From positions 1 through 6,667 of the forward strand of contig JACRDV010000143.1 in the NCBI GenBank assembly GCA_024860865.1: a stretch of DNA of 6,667 bases. The letters run 5' to 3'. Made by a program: the position numbers and the translations under genes. The notes below the pieces were generated by a model, which searched no databases, was not told where the DNA came from, and saw only the letters and a program-made list of their open reading frames with translations. Positions 1 through 5,060 of the stretch are shown here, in pieces; positions within the stretch are counted from its first letter, which is position 1, and the number at the start of each line of letters is the position of its first letter. This DNA is from JACRDV01 sp024860865 [NCBI: Methanobacteriota archaeon]. GTDB taxonomy: Archaea > JACRDV01.

Positions 1-105
1 AAGTTTAGAGGATTTAGACTTAAAATTTTTATTCTCGCCGAAATAGTATACAGTCCCTTTAGAAGAGATGAATTTCGGGTTTTTAAATATTTTTATGGTA
101 ATCAT
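1..105 (-). CDS. possible 5' end of an unknown gene, cut by the window edge
   Basis: An ATG at 105-103 on the minus strand opens a frame of 35 codons with no stop before the left edge. It begins MITIKIFKNPKFISSKG and is rich in Lys, Phe and Ser, with no motif I recognise. AAGGG directly abuts the ATG, which is too close for a normal Shine-Dalgarno spacing. A frame this short stays open by chance fairly often in AT-rich DNA. If it is real, the GC-rich island at 111-310 would be its 5' leader, between it and the kaiC-like gene. A short plus-strand frame ending at the TAG at 44-46 is an equally weak alternative. Confidence 0.2.
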   Translation of the reverse strand, partial: MITIKIFKNPKFISSKGTVYYFGENKNFKSKSSKL

Positions 106-110
106 CCCTT

Positions 111-310
111 AGAGCTGTGCTATGCGCACTGCTCGTACTAGCTGCACTGGGCAGCGGAGGCTGGACTCGAATTAACGAGCCGTTTGTAACTCAGTCCAGA
201 AGTTGGGATGAACGGGATAAGGACTGGCCGTGCCAACAAGATCCCCTGCGGACCAGCAACCTCGCAAGCAATAGTGAACCTCGCCTCTGCGACTGGATGC
301 CAAATGCTTT
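111..310 (+). ncRNA. candidate structured non-coding RNA in a GC-rich island, family unknown
   Basis: This 200-base stretch is about 55% GC by hand count (111 of 200), far above its AT-rich surroundings, and ends just before the kaiC-like stop. On the plus strand it can fold into a closed multi-branch shape. The closing stem is GCGGAGG (154-160) with CCTCTGC (284-290), one G-U pair, extended by GGCA (150-153) with TGCC (298-301). Inside are CTGGACT (161-167) with AGTCCAG (193-199), GGGAT (213-217) with ATCCC (241-245), and a TGGC/GCCA hairpin (225-235). AACCTCGC occurs twice (258-265, 277-284). A TATA-like TTTTAAATA at 81-89 would place a start near 111. I do not see the SRP GGAAGGGAGCA loop or the RNase P GAAAGTCC and ACAGAA motifs. 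Strand is uncertain: the G-U pair and the TATA box favour plus, but a minus-strand leader is possible. Confidence 0.35.
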
Positions 311-314
311 AGCG

Positions 315-1763
315 TTAGGAGGAAGTCACTATAATGCCTTTAGGAGTGATCTCAAACTCCCGAACTTCTGTATCATAATTGCTGCCTTTCATCTTTGGGA
401 TTGCCATTACTCTTTTAATTTTGGACTCGATTTCAGCAAAGCGTAATAGAATAACAGCATCTACAATGATAGAAGCTCCAACGTCTGTTGTTCCTATCGG
501 CCCAATGATCTGAGGTGTATCAATTGTGAAAATTGAAGTTATATTATGGCTTTCAAATAACATACATAAAGAATGGATGTAGTCTTTTAATTTATCTGGA
601 TCTTGGAGAGCAAGTGGTAAACCTGTTAAGCCATCAATTAATACTCTTTTTATACCAGTAGCTTCGGCTATTTCTTTTATCTTTAATGCAAGCTCCTCTA
701 TACATAAATCAGTTGGAGACGAGTATAATATTTTGAGCAGACCTTTCTTTTCTAACTCCTCAAGATTCCAACCGAAACCGCTCACATTTTTTAACAATTT
801 GTTTGGAGTCTCTTCAAAAATAACAATTAAACCGGGTTCATTGTTCATCGCTCCAGTTACTATGAACTGCAACCCAAGGACAGTCTTTCCTACTCCAGTC
901 GGACCTGTAACTACCGCAGAATATCCGCTCCAAAATCCACCACCAAGCATTCGGTCAAGTCCCTCTATTCCAGACTTCACTCTTTTTCTAGGCAGGTCTT
1001 TGGTTGGTTCAGCTCTTAATTTTGGAAAGACTTTTATTCCATTATTGGTGATTTTAAAGGGCAGAACATCTAAAGGATGTTTTGTTCCGCGCATTTTTAC
1101 TATGCGCATTTTTCGAACATCGCGAGCATTAGGAGAAAGCTGCAGTTCTAACACTCCATGGGCAAGGTACTCCTCATGTGTATACTCGCCTATTTTTGAT
1201 TCACCTATCAAAAGAGTTGTGCACTTAAGATTTGCCAATCCAGCAATTAGTTCATGAATGCTTTGTCTAATTTTCATTTCTGACTTAGGCAGAAGTTCGA
1301 AATAAGTTATTGAGTCAATAACAACTCGCTTTGCATCGATTTGTTCAACATATTTTTTTATTATTTCAAGCAACATTGTAGCAGAAAACTTAGGACGACC
1401 TACTGGAGTAAAAATGGGAAGGATGTACTCATCCCTTCCCTCTTCAACTGAAACTGGAGCAGCATTAATGATTTTAATTTTGTTTTCTTTCATTAATTTC
1501 TCTAAATTCCAGCCAAATTTTGACATGTTAAGTATGATATCCTCTGGAAATTCTGCTAAAGTCACAAGAAGCCCATTTTCTCCGAGCTTTATCCCTTCAA
1601 CCAAAAATTGCATTCCCAAAGTAGTTTTTCCAGAGCCAGGTGTACCGCTTAGAAGGGTGATTCTGCCTTTCGGAAAACCCCCTTCCATTAATTCATCTAA
1701 GCCAGGTATTCCGCTTGCGACTCTTTCCATAGTAACCACTAAACAATGCATAAAAGTATACAT
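315..1763 (-). CDS. KaiC-like two-domain RecA-family ATPase
   Basis: Tandem-RecA ATPase of the archaeal KaiC/RadA-like family; such proteins are generally signalling or regulatory ATPases of unknown partner. Domain 1 (about residues 12-248) has Walker A GTPGSGKT at 40-47, Walker B RVVIDS with D150, and the KMRGTKH motif at 223-229. Domain 2 (about 260-482) has Walker A GPTGVGKT at 287-294, the paired catalytic glutamates E317-E318, Walker B RVLIDG with D377, and KMKGS at 457-461. Domain 1 has AE (70-71) where the family usually has EE, so its hydrolysis may be altered. Against cyanobacterial KaiC CII, the phospho-site stretch reads T426-D427-...-S431-I432: the serine is kept but the neighbouring threonine is isoleucine. 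Coordinates give the longest frame (482 aa). ATG at 1728-1730 fits the usual family start (MERVASGIPGLDE) better and gives 471 aa. No kaiA or kaiB is visible. Confidence 0.93.
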   Translation of the reverse strand: MYTFMHCLVVTMERVASGIPGLDELMEGGFPKGRITLLSGTPGSGKTTLGMQFLVEGIKLGENGLLVTLAEFPEDIILNMSKFGWNLEKLMKENKIKIINAAPVSVEEGRDEYILPIFTPVGRPKFSATMLLEIIKKYVEQIDAKRVVIDSITYFELLPKSEMKIRQSIHELIAGLANLKCTTLLIGESKIGEYTHEEYLAHGVLELQLSPNARDVRKMRIVKMRGTKHPLDVLPFKITNNGIKVFPKLRAEPTKDLPRKRVKSGIEGLDRMLGGGFWSGYSAVVTGPTGVGKTVLGLQFIVTGAMNNEPGLIVIFEETPNKLLKNVSGFGWNLEELEKKGLLKILYSSPTDLCIEELALKIKEIAEATGIKRVLIDGLTGLPLALQDPDKLKDYIHSLCMLFESHNITSIFTIDTPQIIGPIGTTDVGASIIVDAVILLRFAEIESKIKRVMAIPKMKGSNYDTEVREFEITPKGIIVTSS

Positions 1764-1792
1764 AGTTTTTCAATTGAATCTAAAAAGGAAAA

Positions 1793-1801
1793 GTTTAAAA
1801 G
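1793..1801 (-). promoter_or_regulatory. TATA-like box for the kaiC-like gene
   Basis: On the minus strand CTTTTAAAC lies at 1801-1793. With the usual archaeal spacing of about 25 bases the transcript would start near 1770, giving an almost leaderless mRNA for ATG 1763 or a leader of about 40 bases for ATG 1730. Neither ATG has a strong Shine-Dalgarno. Assigned from position and composition only. Confidence 0.4.
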
Positions 1802-1816
1802 AGTAAAGTCTTTAGG

Positions 1817-1836
1817 GCAAAGAATTTTTTCTTTGC
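1817..1836. repeat. perfect 8-bp inverted repeat upstream of the kaiC-like promoter
   Basis: GCAAAGAA at 1817-1824 is followed by TTTT and then TTCTTTGC at 1829-1836, a perfect dyad with a 4-base spacer. It sits about 15 bases upstream of the TATA-like box of the kaiC-like gene, where an archaeal activator or repressor dimer could bind. It could also form a hairpin at the end of the tRNA-Leu transcript. No known operator is recognised. Confidence 0.4.
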
Positions 1837-1890
1837 TATAGCTATTTTGTATTTATTTTTTAACCATTGTTTTATTATTTTTTGTTTGCT

Positions 1891-1915
1891 AAAAATAGGC
1901 TAGTAAAAGTAAAAA
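1891..1915 (-). terminator. oligo-T terminator after tRNA-Leu
   Basis: Read on the minus strand, three T-runs (TTTTT at 1915-1911, TTTT at 1908-1905, TTTTT at 1895-1891) follow the 3' end of tRNA-Leu within about 30 bases. Archaeal RNA polymerase typically terminates at such T-tracts without a hairpin. They would separate the tRNA transcript from the kaiC-like gene on the same strand. Confidence 0.45.
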
Positions 1916-1967
1916 GCATATGCGGGGGCAGGGATTCGAACCCCGGAAAGGCCTACGCCTACAGGAT

Positions 1968-1980
1968 TTCTTAGGCGGCT
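1968..1980 (-). other. tRNA-Leu intron 2, 13 nt, canonical position 37/38
   Basis: The intron is AGCCGCCTAAGAA. Its motif is a relaxed BHB: CTTA of exon 2 (positions 32-35) pairs with TAAG of the intron, with cuts at AG^A and AA^A. The outer helix is the anticodon stem, which is contiguous only after intron 1 has gone. The inner part, GCCGCC, cannot self-pair and is a loop. Confidence 0.8.
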
Positions 1981-1987
1981 CTTAAGT

Positions 1988-2002
1988 TTGGCAGAATTAT
2001 CT
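1988..2002 (-). other. tRNA-Leu intron 1, 15 nt, after position 30 (non-canonical)
   Basis: The intron is AGATAATTCTGCCAA. It forms a near-ideal bulge-helix-bulge: central 4 bp GGCA/TGCC, a 3-nt bulge GG^A on the 5' side, a 3-nt bulge AA^A on the 3' side, a short GA/TC inner stem, and an outer AAG/CTT stem. The CTT belongs to the anticodon micro-exon. The splicing endonuclease should cut after the second base of each bulge. Canonical archaeal introns lie at 37/38, so this position is unusual. Confidence 0.8.
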
Positions 2003-2167
2003 CCTGCCCTTTTAACCGCTCAGGCACCCCCGCACAAAGATATTTTGTTTTCTTAATGTTTAGTTATTGCTATTATGATGGTCTATTATGCAAACATTAG
2101 ATTCTCAGCGGAATCCGATAATTAAGATGTGCCTCGGACGGGATTTGAACCCGTGTTCTCGGCTCGA

Positions 2168-2195
2168 TTGGCCACAGGTTTGGAGACCACCTGTT
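2168..2195 (-). other. tRNA-Glu anticodon-loop intron, 28 nt, between positions 34 and 35
   Basis: The central helix is GGCC (2201-2198) with GGCC (2173-2170). The 5' bulge is TC^A, and the inner stem ACAGGT (2194-2189) pairs with ACCTGT (2179-2174), six perfect base pairs over a 9-nt loop. The 3' cut is AA^T. The outer helix CTC/GAG is reached only if C2166 is left unpaired, so the 3' bulge may be 4 nt. The cut splits the anticodon after its first base. Confidence 0.78.
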
Positions 2196-2227
2196 GAGGC
2201 CGAGATCCTTAACCGGGCTAGACTACC

Positions 2228-2244
2228 TTAGCCAGCTTACGCTT
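2228..2244 (-). other. tRNA-Glu acceptor-stem intron, 17 nt, between positions 5 and 6
   Basis: The intron is AAGCGTAAGCTGGCTAA. Folded with its flanks it gives an inner AGC-GTAA-GCT hairpin (a GNRA-type loop), a 3-nt bulge TC^A, a central GCC/GGC helix ending in a T-T mismatch, a 3-nt bulge AA^G, and an outer TAC/GTA helix. The TAC (2253-2251) is in the 5' leader, outside the mature tRNA, while GTA is positions 7-9. Removing the intron restores a perfect 7-bp acceptor stem. Confidence 0.82.
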
Positions 2245-2260
2245 GAGGCAGTATTTAACC

Positions 2261-2275
2261 TTCAAATCCGAGGCA
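2261..2275 (+). repeat. 15-base tRNA-Glu 3'-end-like fragment, inverted relative to the gene
   Basis: The plus strand reads TTCAAATCCGAGGCA. This equals the tRNA-Glu T-loop TTCAAAT joined directly to its 3' acceptor strand CCGAGGC and A73, lacking only the five bases CCCGT of the T-stem. It faces away from the tRNA gene, 12 bases upstream of the tRNA 5' end. Read on the minus strand it supplies an uninterrupted GCCTCGG, the mature 5' acceptor sequence. It may be a relic of tRNA-directed integration or recombination, or chance. Confidence 0.35.
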
Positions 2276-2280
2276 TTTAA

Positions 2281-2288
2281 TTTTTAAA
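2281..2288 (-). promoter_or_regulatory. TATA-like box for tRNA-Glu (and possibly tRNA-Leu)
   Basis: TTTAAAAA on the minus strand is centred about 35 bases upstream of the tRNA-Glu 5' end. The expected start near 2258 gives a leader of about 9 bases, just long enough to include the TAC (2253-2251) used in the acceptor-intron BHB. Only 96 bases separate the two tRNAs and I see no strong separate box for tRNA-Leu, so they may be co-transcribed. Confidence 0.4.
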
Positions 2289-2364
2289 CCGCTCTAAATA
2301 TTTGAGCTTTTCACCGAAAAATAGAAAAATGAAAATAGGAACAATAGCACTAGAGCTGATTTAA

Positions 2365-2418
2365 ATGTGTAAAACATGTGCAAAACATAACCCAAAGAAA
2401 AAGTCCAGAAAAAAATAA
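2365..2418 (+). CDS. possible micro-ORF, 17-residue basic CxxC peptide
   Basis: ATG at 2365 opens a 17-codon frame, MCKTCAKHNPKKKSRKK, ended by TAA at 2416-2418. A CxxC pair, a His and a very basic tail look like a fragment of a zinc-binding nucleic-acid-binding protein, but the peptide is too short to assign. GAG lies 11 bases upstream of the ATG, a poor ribosome-binding site. It could be translated, a remnant of a decayed gene, or chance. Confidence 0.15.
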   Translation: MCKTCAKHNPKKKSRKK

Positions 2419-3060
2419 AGATTACACTCAGTTGATGCTAAGAGAGGATTATTAGATACAAAGTACCTACAGCAAATTGTCTCTATCCCCAGCAGGGACC
2501 CATTTAGATTGAAACTAGCGTTTAAGGCTTAAATTGGATTAGAGGTTGAAAAGGGAAAAGGAAATCTTGTTTATTTCATTCAGGCTTACTGGGTTTTCGC
2601 AAATTTGCTTATACAAAAGCTTGCAATATTAACTCCGAAGAACGCACTAGTAAGTGGATTTCAAAGTTACAAGAATTTGAGATCTGAGATCAACATTATG
2701 CAGTGTTTACTTTTCAATTTTTTTTGTTAAGTAAAACTTTTGGTTATTCCTCACTTGTTTTTTAACTAGTCTTGCCCTCAGAAGATTTTTAATTAAAAAC
2801 TTCTAATTTTATTTTTGAGGTATCTATTTTAAATAATTGCTATAGAGTTAAACTTGAAGGTCTTCTTTATTGAAGGAATATTAGGTTAGTTTAGAAGAAT
2901 TAGCAAATTAATTATATTTAAAGCATAAAACTTTAATGTTACAATCTTAGTAAATTATTGCTGATCGCTGTCAATACTTGTATATGGTAAAACCCAGAAA
3001 AATATATTAGGCCAATAAATTACTGGATGAATTTTGATATAACAGAGTAATTTAATACTA
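2419..3060. other. long AT-rich intergenic spacer upstream of the por operon
   Basis: No coding frame of convincing length or composition is visible on either strand. The stretch is dense in stops and poly-A/T runs. Noted within it are a CRISPR-repeat-like 37-mer at 2479-2515 (single copy), an imperfect palindrome at 2781-2803 (GAAG-A-TTTTTAATTAAAAA-CTTC), and a TATA-like box near 3000. It may hold upstream control sequence for por, a decayed gene, or nothing. Confidence 0.5.
2998..3007 (+). promoter_or_regulatory. TATA-like box of the por operon
   Basis: AAAATATATT preceded by a purine-rich CCAGAA (BRE-like) would start transcription around 3030, leaving a leader of about 45-50 bases before the TTG start of porG. 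A second AT-rich stretch, TTTAATACTATA at 3051-3062, lies too close to the start codon for a leadered mRNA. Confidence 0.35.
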
Positions 3061-3077
3061 TATTTTGAGGGGCAACT

Positions 3078-3623
3078 TTGAAAGAGATTCGATTTCATGG
3101 GCGCGGCGGGCAAGGAGTCGTAACCGCTGCTGAAATTCTAGCTGCTGCAGCTTTTAAAAATGGGAAGTATGCGCAAGCATTTCCTTATTTTGGACCGGAA
3201 AGGCGCGGAGCTCCAACAACTGCTTTTACAAGGATAGATGATAAGCCCATTCGCACCCGTTCTCAAGTTAAAAAACCAGACTATGTTGTTGTTCAAGATT
3301 CTTCTCTTTTTGATGTTGTAGATGTATTAGATGGTTTAAAAAACGATGGTTTAGTTTTAATCAATAGTAATAAATCACCTAAAGATTTCAAAGTTAAAAA
3401 TGCTAAAGTTTATGCTATTGATGCTACTTCACTTGCTGAAAAAATTTTACACGCTCCTTTTGTCAATACAATAATACTTGGAGCTCTTGCTGCTGTAACA
3501 AATGAGGTAACTCTTGAATCAATTAAAGCCGCAGTAAAAGAAAGGCTCGCGGGCAAAGCTGTTGAAGGCAACATTAGAGCAGTAGAAGAAGCATATAAAT
3601 TAATGAAGGGAAGCATTGAATAG
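3078..3623 (+). CDS. porG: pyruvate/2-oxoacid oxidoreductase gamma subunit
   Basis: Gamma subunit of the archaeal four-part 2-oxoacid:acceptor oxidoreductase, a cytoplasmic enzyme that oxidatively decarboxylates pyruvate (or another 2-oxoacid) with CoA to acyl-CoA and CO2. The 181-residue protein has the family's glycine-rich opening FHGRGGQGVVTAAEIL (about 6-21), FGPERRGAP (about 39-47) and the PDYVVVQD segment (about 68-75), and its length is normal for a free-standing PorG. The start is TTG at 3078: no ATG fits, and GAGGGG at 3067-3072 is a good Shine-Dalgarno with a 5-base gap. It is first in the operon, and its last 8 bases overlap porD. The substrate is called pyruvate mainly from the PorA and PorB sequences; a branched-chain 2-oxoacid is less likely. 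Confidence 0.95.
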   Translation: MKEIRFHGRGGQGVVTAAEILAAAAFKNGKYAQAFPYFGPERRGAPTTAFTRIDDKPIRTRSQVKKPDYVVVQDSSLFDVVDVLDGLKNDGLVLINSNKSPKDFKVKNAKVYAIDATSLAEKILHAPFVNTIILGALAAVTNEVTLESIKAAVKERLAGKAVEGNIRAVEEAYKLMKGSIE

Positions 3624-3891
3624 CATGCGCGAGTTAACAATAGGAGCCGTAATCAAAAAGCCAGGATCTTCTCGCAGAAATAAAACAGGGACGTGGAGAA
3701 ATCTAAAGCCAGTTATCGATATTGACAAATGTCTCCAATGTGATAACTGTCAACTTTTTTGTCCAGAAGGTATTATTAAGAAAGCAAAAAAGGGCATGGA
3801 AATCGATTATGATTACTGCAAGGGATGTGGAATCTGTGCAAATGAATGCCCAACCAGAGCAATCCAAATGGTTAAAGAGGGGATTGATTGA
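3616..3891 (+). CDS. porD: pyruvate/2-oxoacid oxidoreductase delta subunit, 2x[4Fe-4S] ferredoxin
   Basis: Small electron-transfer subunit of 91 residues. Two classic cluster motifs are intact: C39-x2-C42-x2-C45-x3-C49-P and C68-x2-C71-x2-C74-x3-C78-P, each expected to bind one [4Fe-4S] cluster. In the family these carry electrons from the TPP/PorB site outward. The N-terminal 30 residues with KPGSSRRNKTGTWR are the typical PorD lead-in. Two starts are possible. TTG at 3616 overlaps the porG stop by 8 bases and has GAAGGG at 3604-3609 at good spacing. ATG at 3625 has that site too far away and would shorten the protein by three residues. I prefer TTG. Its stop overlaps the porA start by four bases, so translation is probably coupled. 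Confidence 0.95.
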   Translation: MNSMRELTIGAVIKKPGSSRRNKTGTWRNLKPVIDIDKCLQCDNCQLFCPEGIIKKAKKGMEIDYDYCKGCGICANECPTRAIQMVKEGID

Positions 3892-5060
3892 GCAAAAAAG
3901 TCGTAATTCATGGCTCACGGGCAGTAGCAGAAGCGGCAAAACTAGCTAAGGTAAATGTAATTTCCGCATACCCAATCACACCTCAAACTCACATAGTTGC
4001 AGATCTAGCTGAAATGATTGCAAACGGTGAGCTTAAGGCAGAATATATTCGAGCAGAATCAGAACACTCTGCAATCTCAGCTTGCATCGGAGCTTCAGCT
4101 GTTGGAGTTAGAACTTTTACTTCTACATCATCTCAAGGGATTGCACTCATGCATGAGGTTTTATTTATCGCTTCTGGGCTTAGACTTCCGATTGTAATGT
4201 CAGTTGCTAATCGTGCCATATCTGCCCCACTTAACATATGGTGTGATCACCAAGATTCTATTTCACAACGCGATACTGGCTGGATTCAGTTATACATAGA
4301 GGATAACCAAGAAGCGCTTGATACAACTTTACAAGCTTTTAAAATTTCTGAAAATTCAGAAGTATTGTTACCAACAATGGTCTGTATGGATGGATTTATT
4401 TTAACTCATACTGTTGAACCAGTTGAAATACCAGATCAATCGTTAGCAGACCAATTCTTGCCGAAGTATAAGGCGCAAATTTCCTTAGACCCAAAAATAC
4501 CGAGCACATTTGGAGCATATGCTGATCCTGAGTGGTATATGGAATTTAGGTACATGCAGAATGAAGCAATGGAGCGAGCGAAAAAAGCAATCCTAGATGT
4601 GGACAATCAATTCAAAAAAATTTTCAATCGAAGTTATGGCGGATTAATTTCTGAATATAAGTGCAATGACGCAGAGGTAATATTTATTGCAATGGGTTCT
4701 GTTGTAGGGACGATAAAAGAGGTCATCGATAGATTTAGGGCAAATGGTATTAAAGTCGGTGTTTTAAAAGTTAGATCATTTAGACCATTTCCAAAAGAAG
4801 AAATAAAAAAAGCCGTCTCAAATGCAAAGGTTTTGGCTGTTGTTGAGCGTTCTCTATCTATCGGTTCTGATAGCCCATTGTATGCGGAAGTTAAAAACAC
4901 AGTTGGTCCTGAACTTAAAACAATCTGTTTTGTGGCTGGACTTGGTGGAAGAGATATCACTGAATTAGATATTGAAGAAATAATTAAGAGAGCATATAAT
5001 GCGATAAAAACTGGCAAAATTGAACGAGAAGTTGAATGGATTGGATTGAGGTTAAAGTAA
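3888..5060 (+). CDS. porA: pyruvate/2-oxoacid oxidoreductase alpha subunit
   Basis: Alpha subunit (390 residues, normal length), which together with PorB forms the TPP active site. Recognisable segments are SAYPITPQT (26-34), [16 protein letters not shown] (from 55; the Glu/Ser/His region that contacts TPP in the family), [13 protein letters not shown], and the long signature [17 protein letters not shown] followed by RDTGWIQLY, typical of pyruvate-type enzymes. The C-terminal part (about 260-390) is the transketolase C-terminal-like domain, with [14 protein letters not shown] and [13 protein letters not shown]. The start is TTG at 3888 inside the TTGA overlap with porD; AGAGGGG lies 5 bases upstream. 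The TAA stop shares one base with the ATG of the next frame. No defect is seen. Confidence 0.96.
   Translation: MSKKVVIHGSRAVAEAAKLAKVNVISAYPITPQTHIVADLAEMIANGELKAEYIRAESEHSAISACIGASAVGVRTFTSTSSQGIALMHEVLFIASGLRLPIVMSVANRAISAPLNIWCDHQDSISQRDTGWIQLYIEDNQEALDTTLQAFKISENSEVLLPTMVCMDGFILTHTVEPVEIPDQSLADQFLPKYKAQISLDPKIPSTFGAYADPEWYMEFRYMQNEAMERAKKAILDVDNQFKKIFNRSYGGLISEYKCNDAEVIFIAMGSVVGTIKEVIDRFRANGIKVGVLKVRSFRPFPKEEIKKAVSNAKVLAVVERSLSIGSDSPLYAEVKNTVGPELKTICFVAGLGGRDITELDIEEIIKRAYNAIKTGKIEREVEWIGLRLK

Larger units (their letters stand above)
1921..2033 (-). tRNA. tRNA-Leu (anticodon UAA) with two introns
   Basis: Read on the minus strand, acceptor GCGGGGG (2033-2027) pairs with CCCCCGC (1928-1922), followed by encoded A73 at 1921 and no CCA. 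The T arm is CGGGG-TTCGAAT-CCCTG and the variable arm is long (AGGC-GTAG-GCCT), which marks a class II leucine tRNA. The D arm is CCT/AGG with GG in the loop. The anticodon stem CAGGA/TCCTG is interrupted: exon 1 is 2003-2033, exon 2 is only 7 bases (ACTTAAG, 1981-1987) and carries the anticodon TAA at 1984-1982, and exon 3 is 1921-1967. Removing 15 and 13 bases gives an 85-nt mature tRNA with loop CTTAAGA. T33 cannot be obtained with a single intron, which supports the two-intron reading. Confidence 0.93.
2130..2249 (-). tRNA. tRNA-Glu (anticodon CUC) with two introns
   Basis: On the minus strand the 3' half is standard: T arm ACGGG-TTCAAAT-CCCGT, acceptor CCGAGGC (2137-2131), A73 at 2130, no encoded CCA. 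The 5' acceptor strand GCCTCGG is split: GCCTC at 2249-2245, 17 extra bases, then GG at 2227-2226. The body TAGTCTAGCCCGGTTA matches what I know of archaeal tRNA-Glu. Anticodon stem TCGGC/GCCGA encloses a loop which, after removal of 28 bases, reads CTCTCGA: T33, anticodon CUC, G37. Exons are 2245-2249, 2196-2227 and 2130-2167, giving a 75-nt mature tRNA. Other loop cuts would give CAA or CAC anticodons, but the tRNA body and the BHB cut both favour CUC. A tRNA finder that allows no acceptor-stem intron may miss or mis-start this gene. Confidence 0.92.

Noticed and set aside
190-240. Resemblance of the minus strand (CCCGTTCATCCCAAC) to the 5S rRNA loop region
   Set aside because: Only about 15 bases match with gaps, and the expected pairing of the 5' and 3' ends of a 120-nt 5S rRNA is absent.
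111-310. SRP 7S RNA or RNase P RNA in the GC-rich island
   Set aside because: The hallmark SRP GGAAGGGAGCA and RNase P GAAAGTCC and ACAGAA motifs are missing on both strands, and the island is shorter than archaeal SRP RNA.
117-446. Plus-strand frame opening with a signal-peptide-like hydrophobic stretch (MLCALLVLAALGSGG)
   Set aside because: It overlaps the end of the well-supported kaiC-like gene on the other strand, its start is GTG without a ribosome site, and its GC-rich part coincides with the RNA-like fold. The later residues show no domain.
733-1806. Plus-strand frames at 733-1257 and 1414-1806
   Set aside because: They are antisense shadows of the kaiC-like gene with no domain or start signal.
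2130-2249. Reading the Glu tRNA as Leu (CAA) with a canonical 37/38 intron
   Set aside because: It would leave C at position 37 and a class I body with no long variable arm, and the BHB cut points fall elsewhere. The body and the cuts both give Glu CUC.
2781-2803. Imperfect palindrome GAAG-A-TTTTTAATTAAAAA-CTTC as an operator or terminator
   Set aside because: It is mostly A/T and easily expected by chance in this spacer. It is not placed near a promoter or gene end, so it is only noted in the spacer description.
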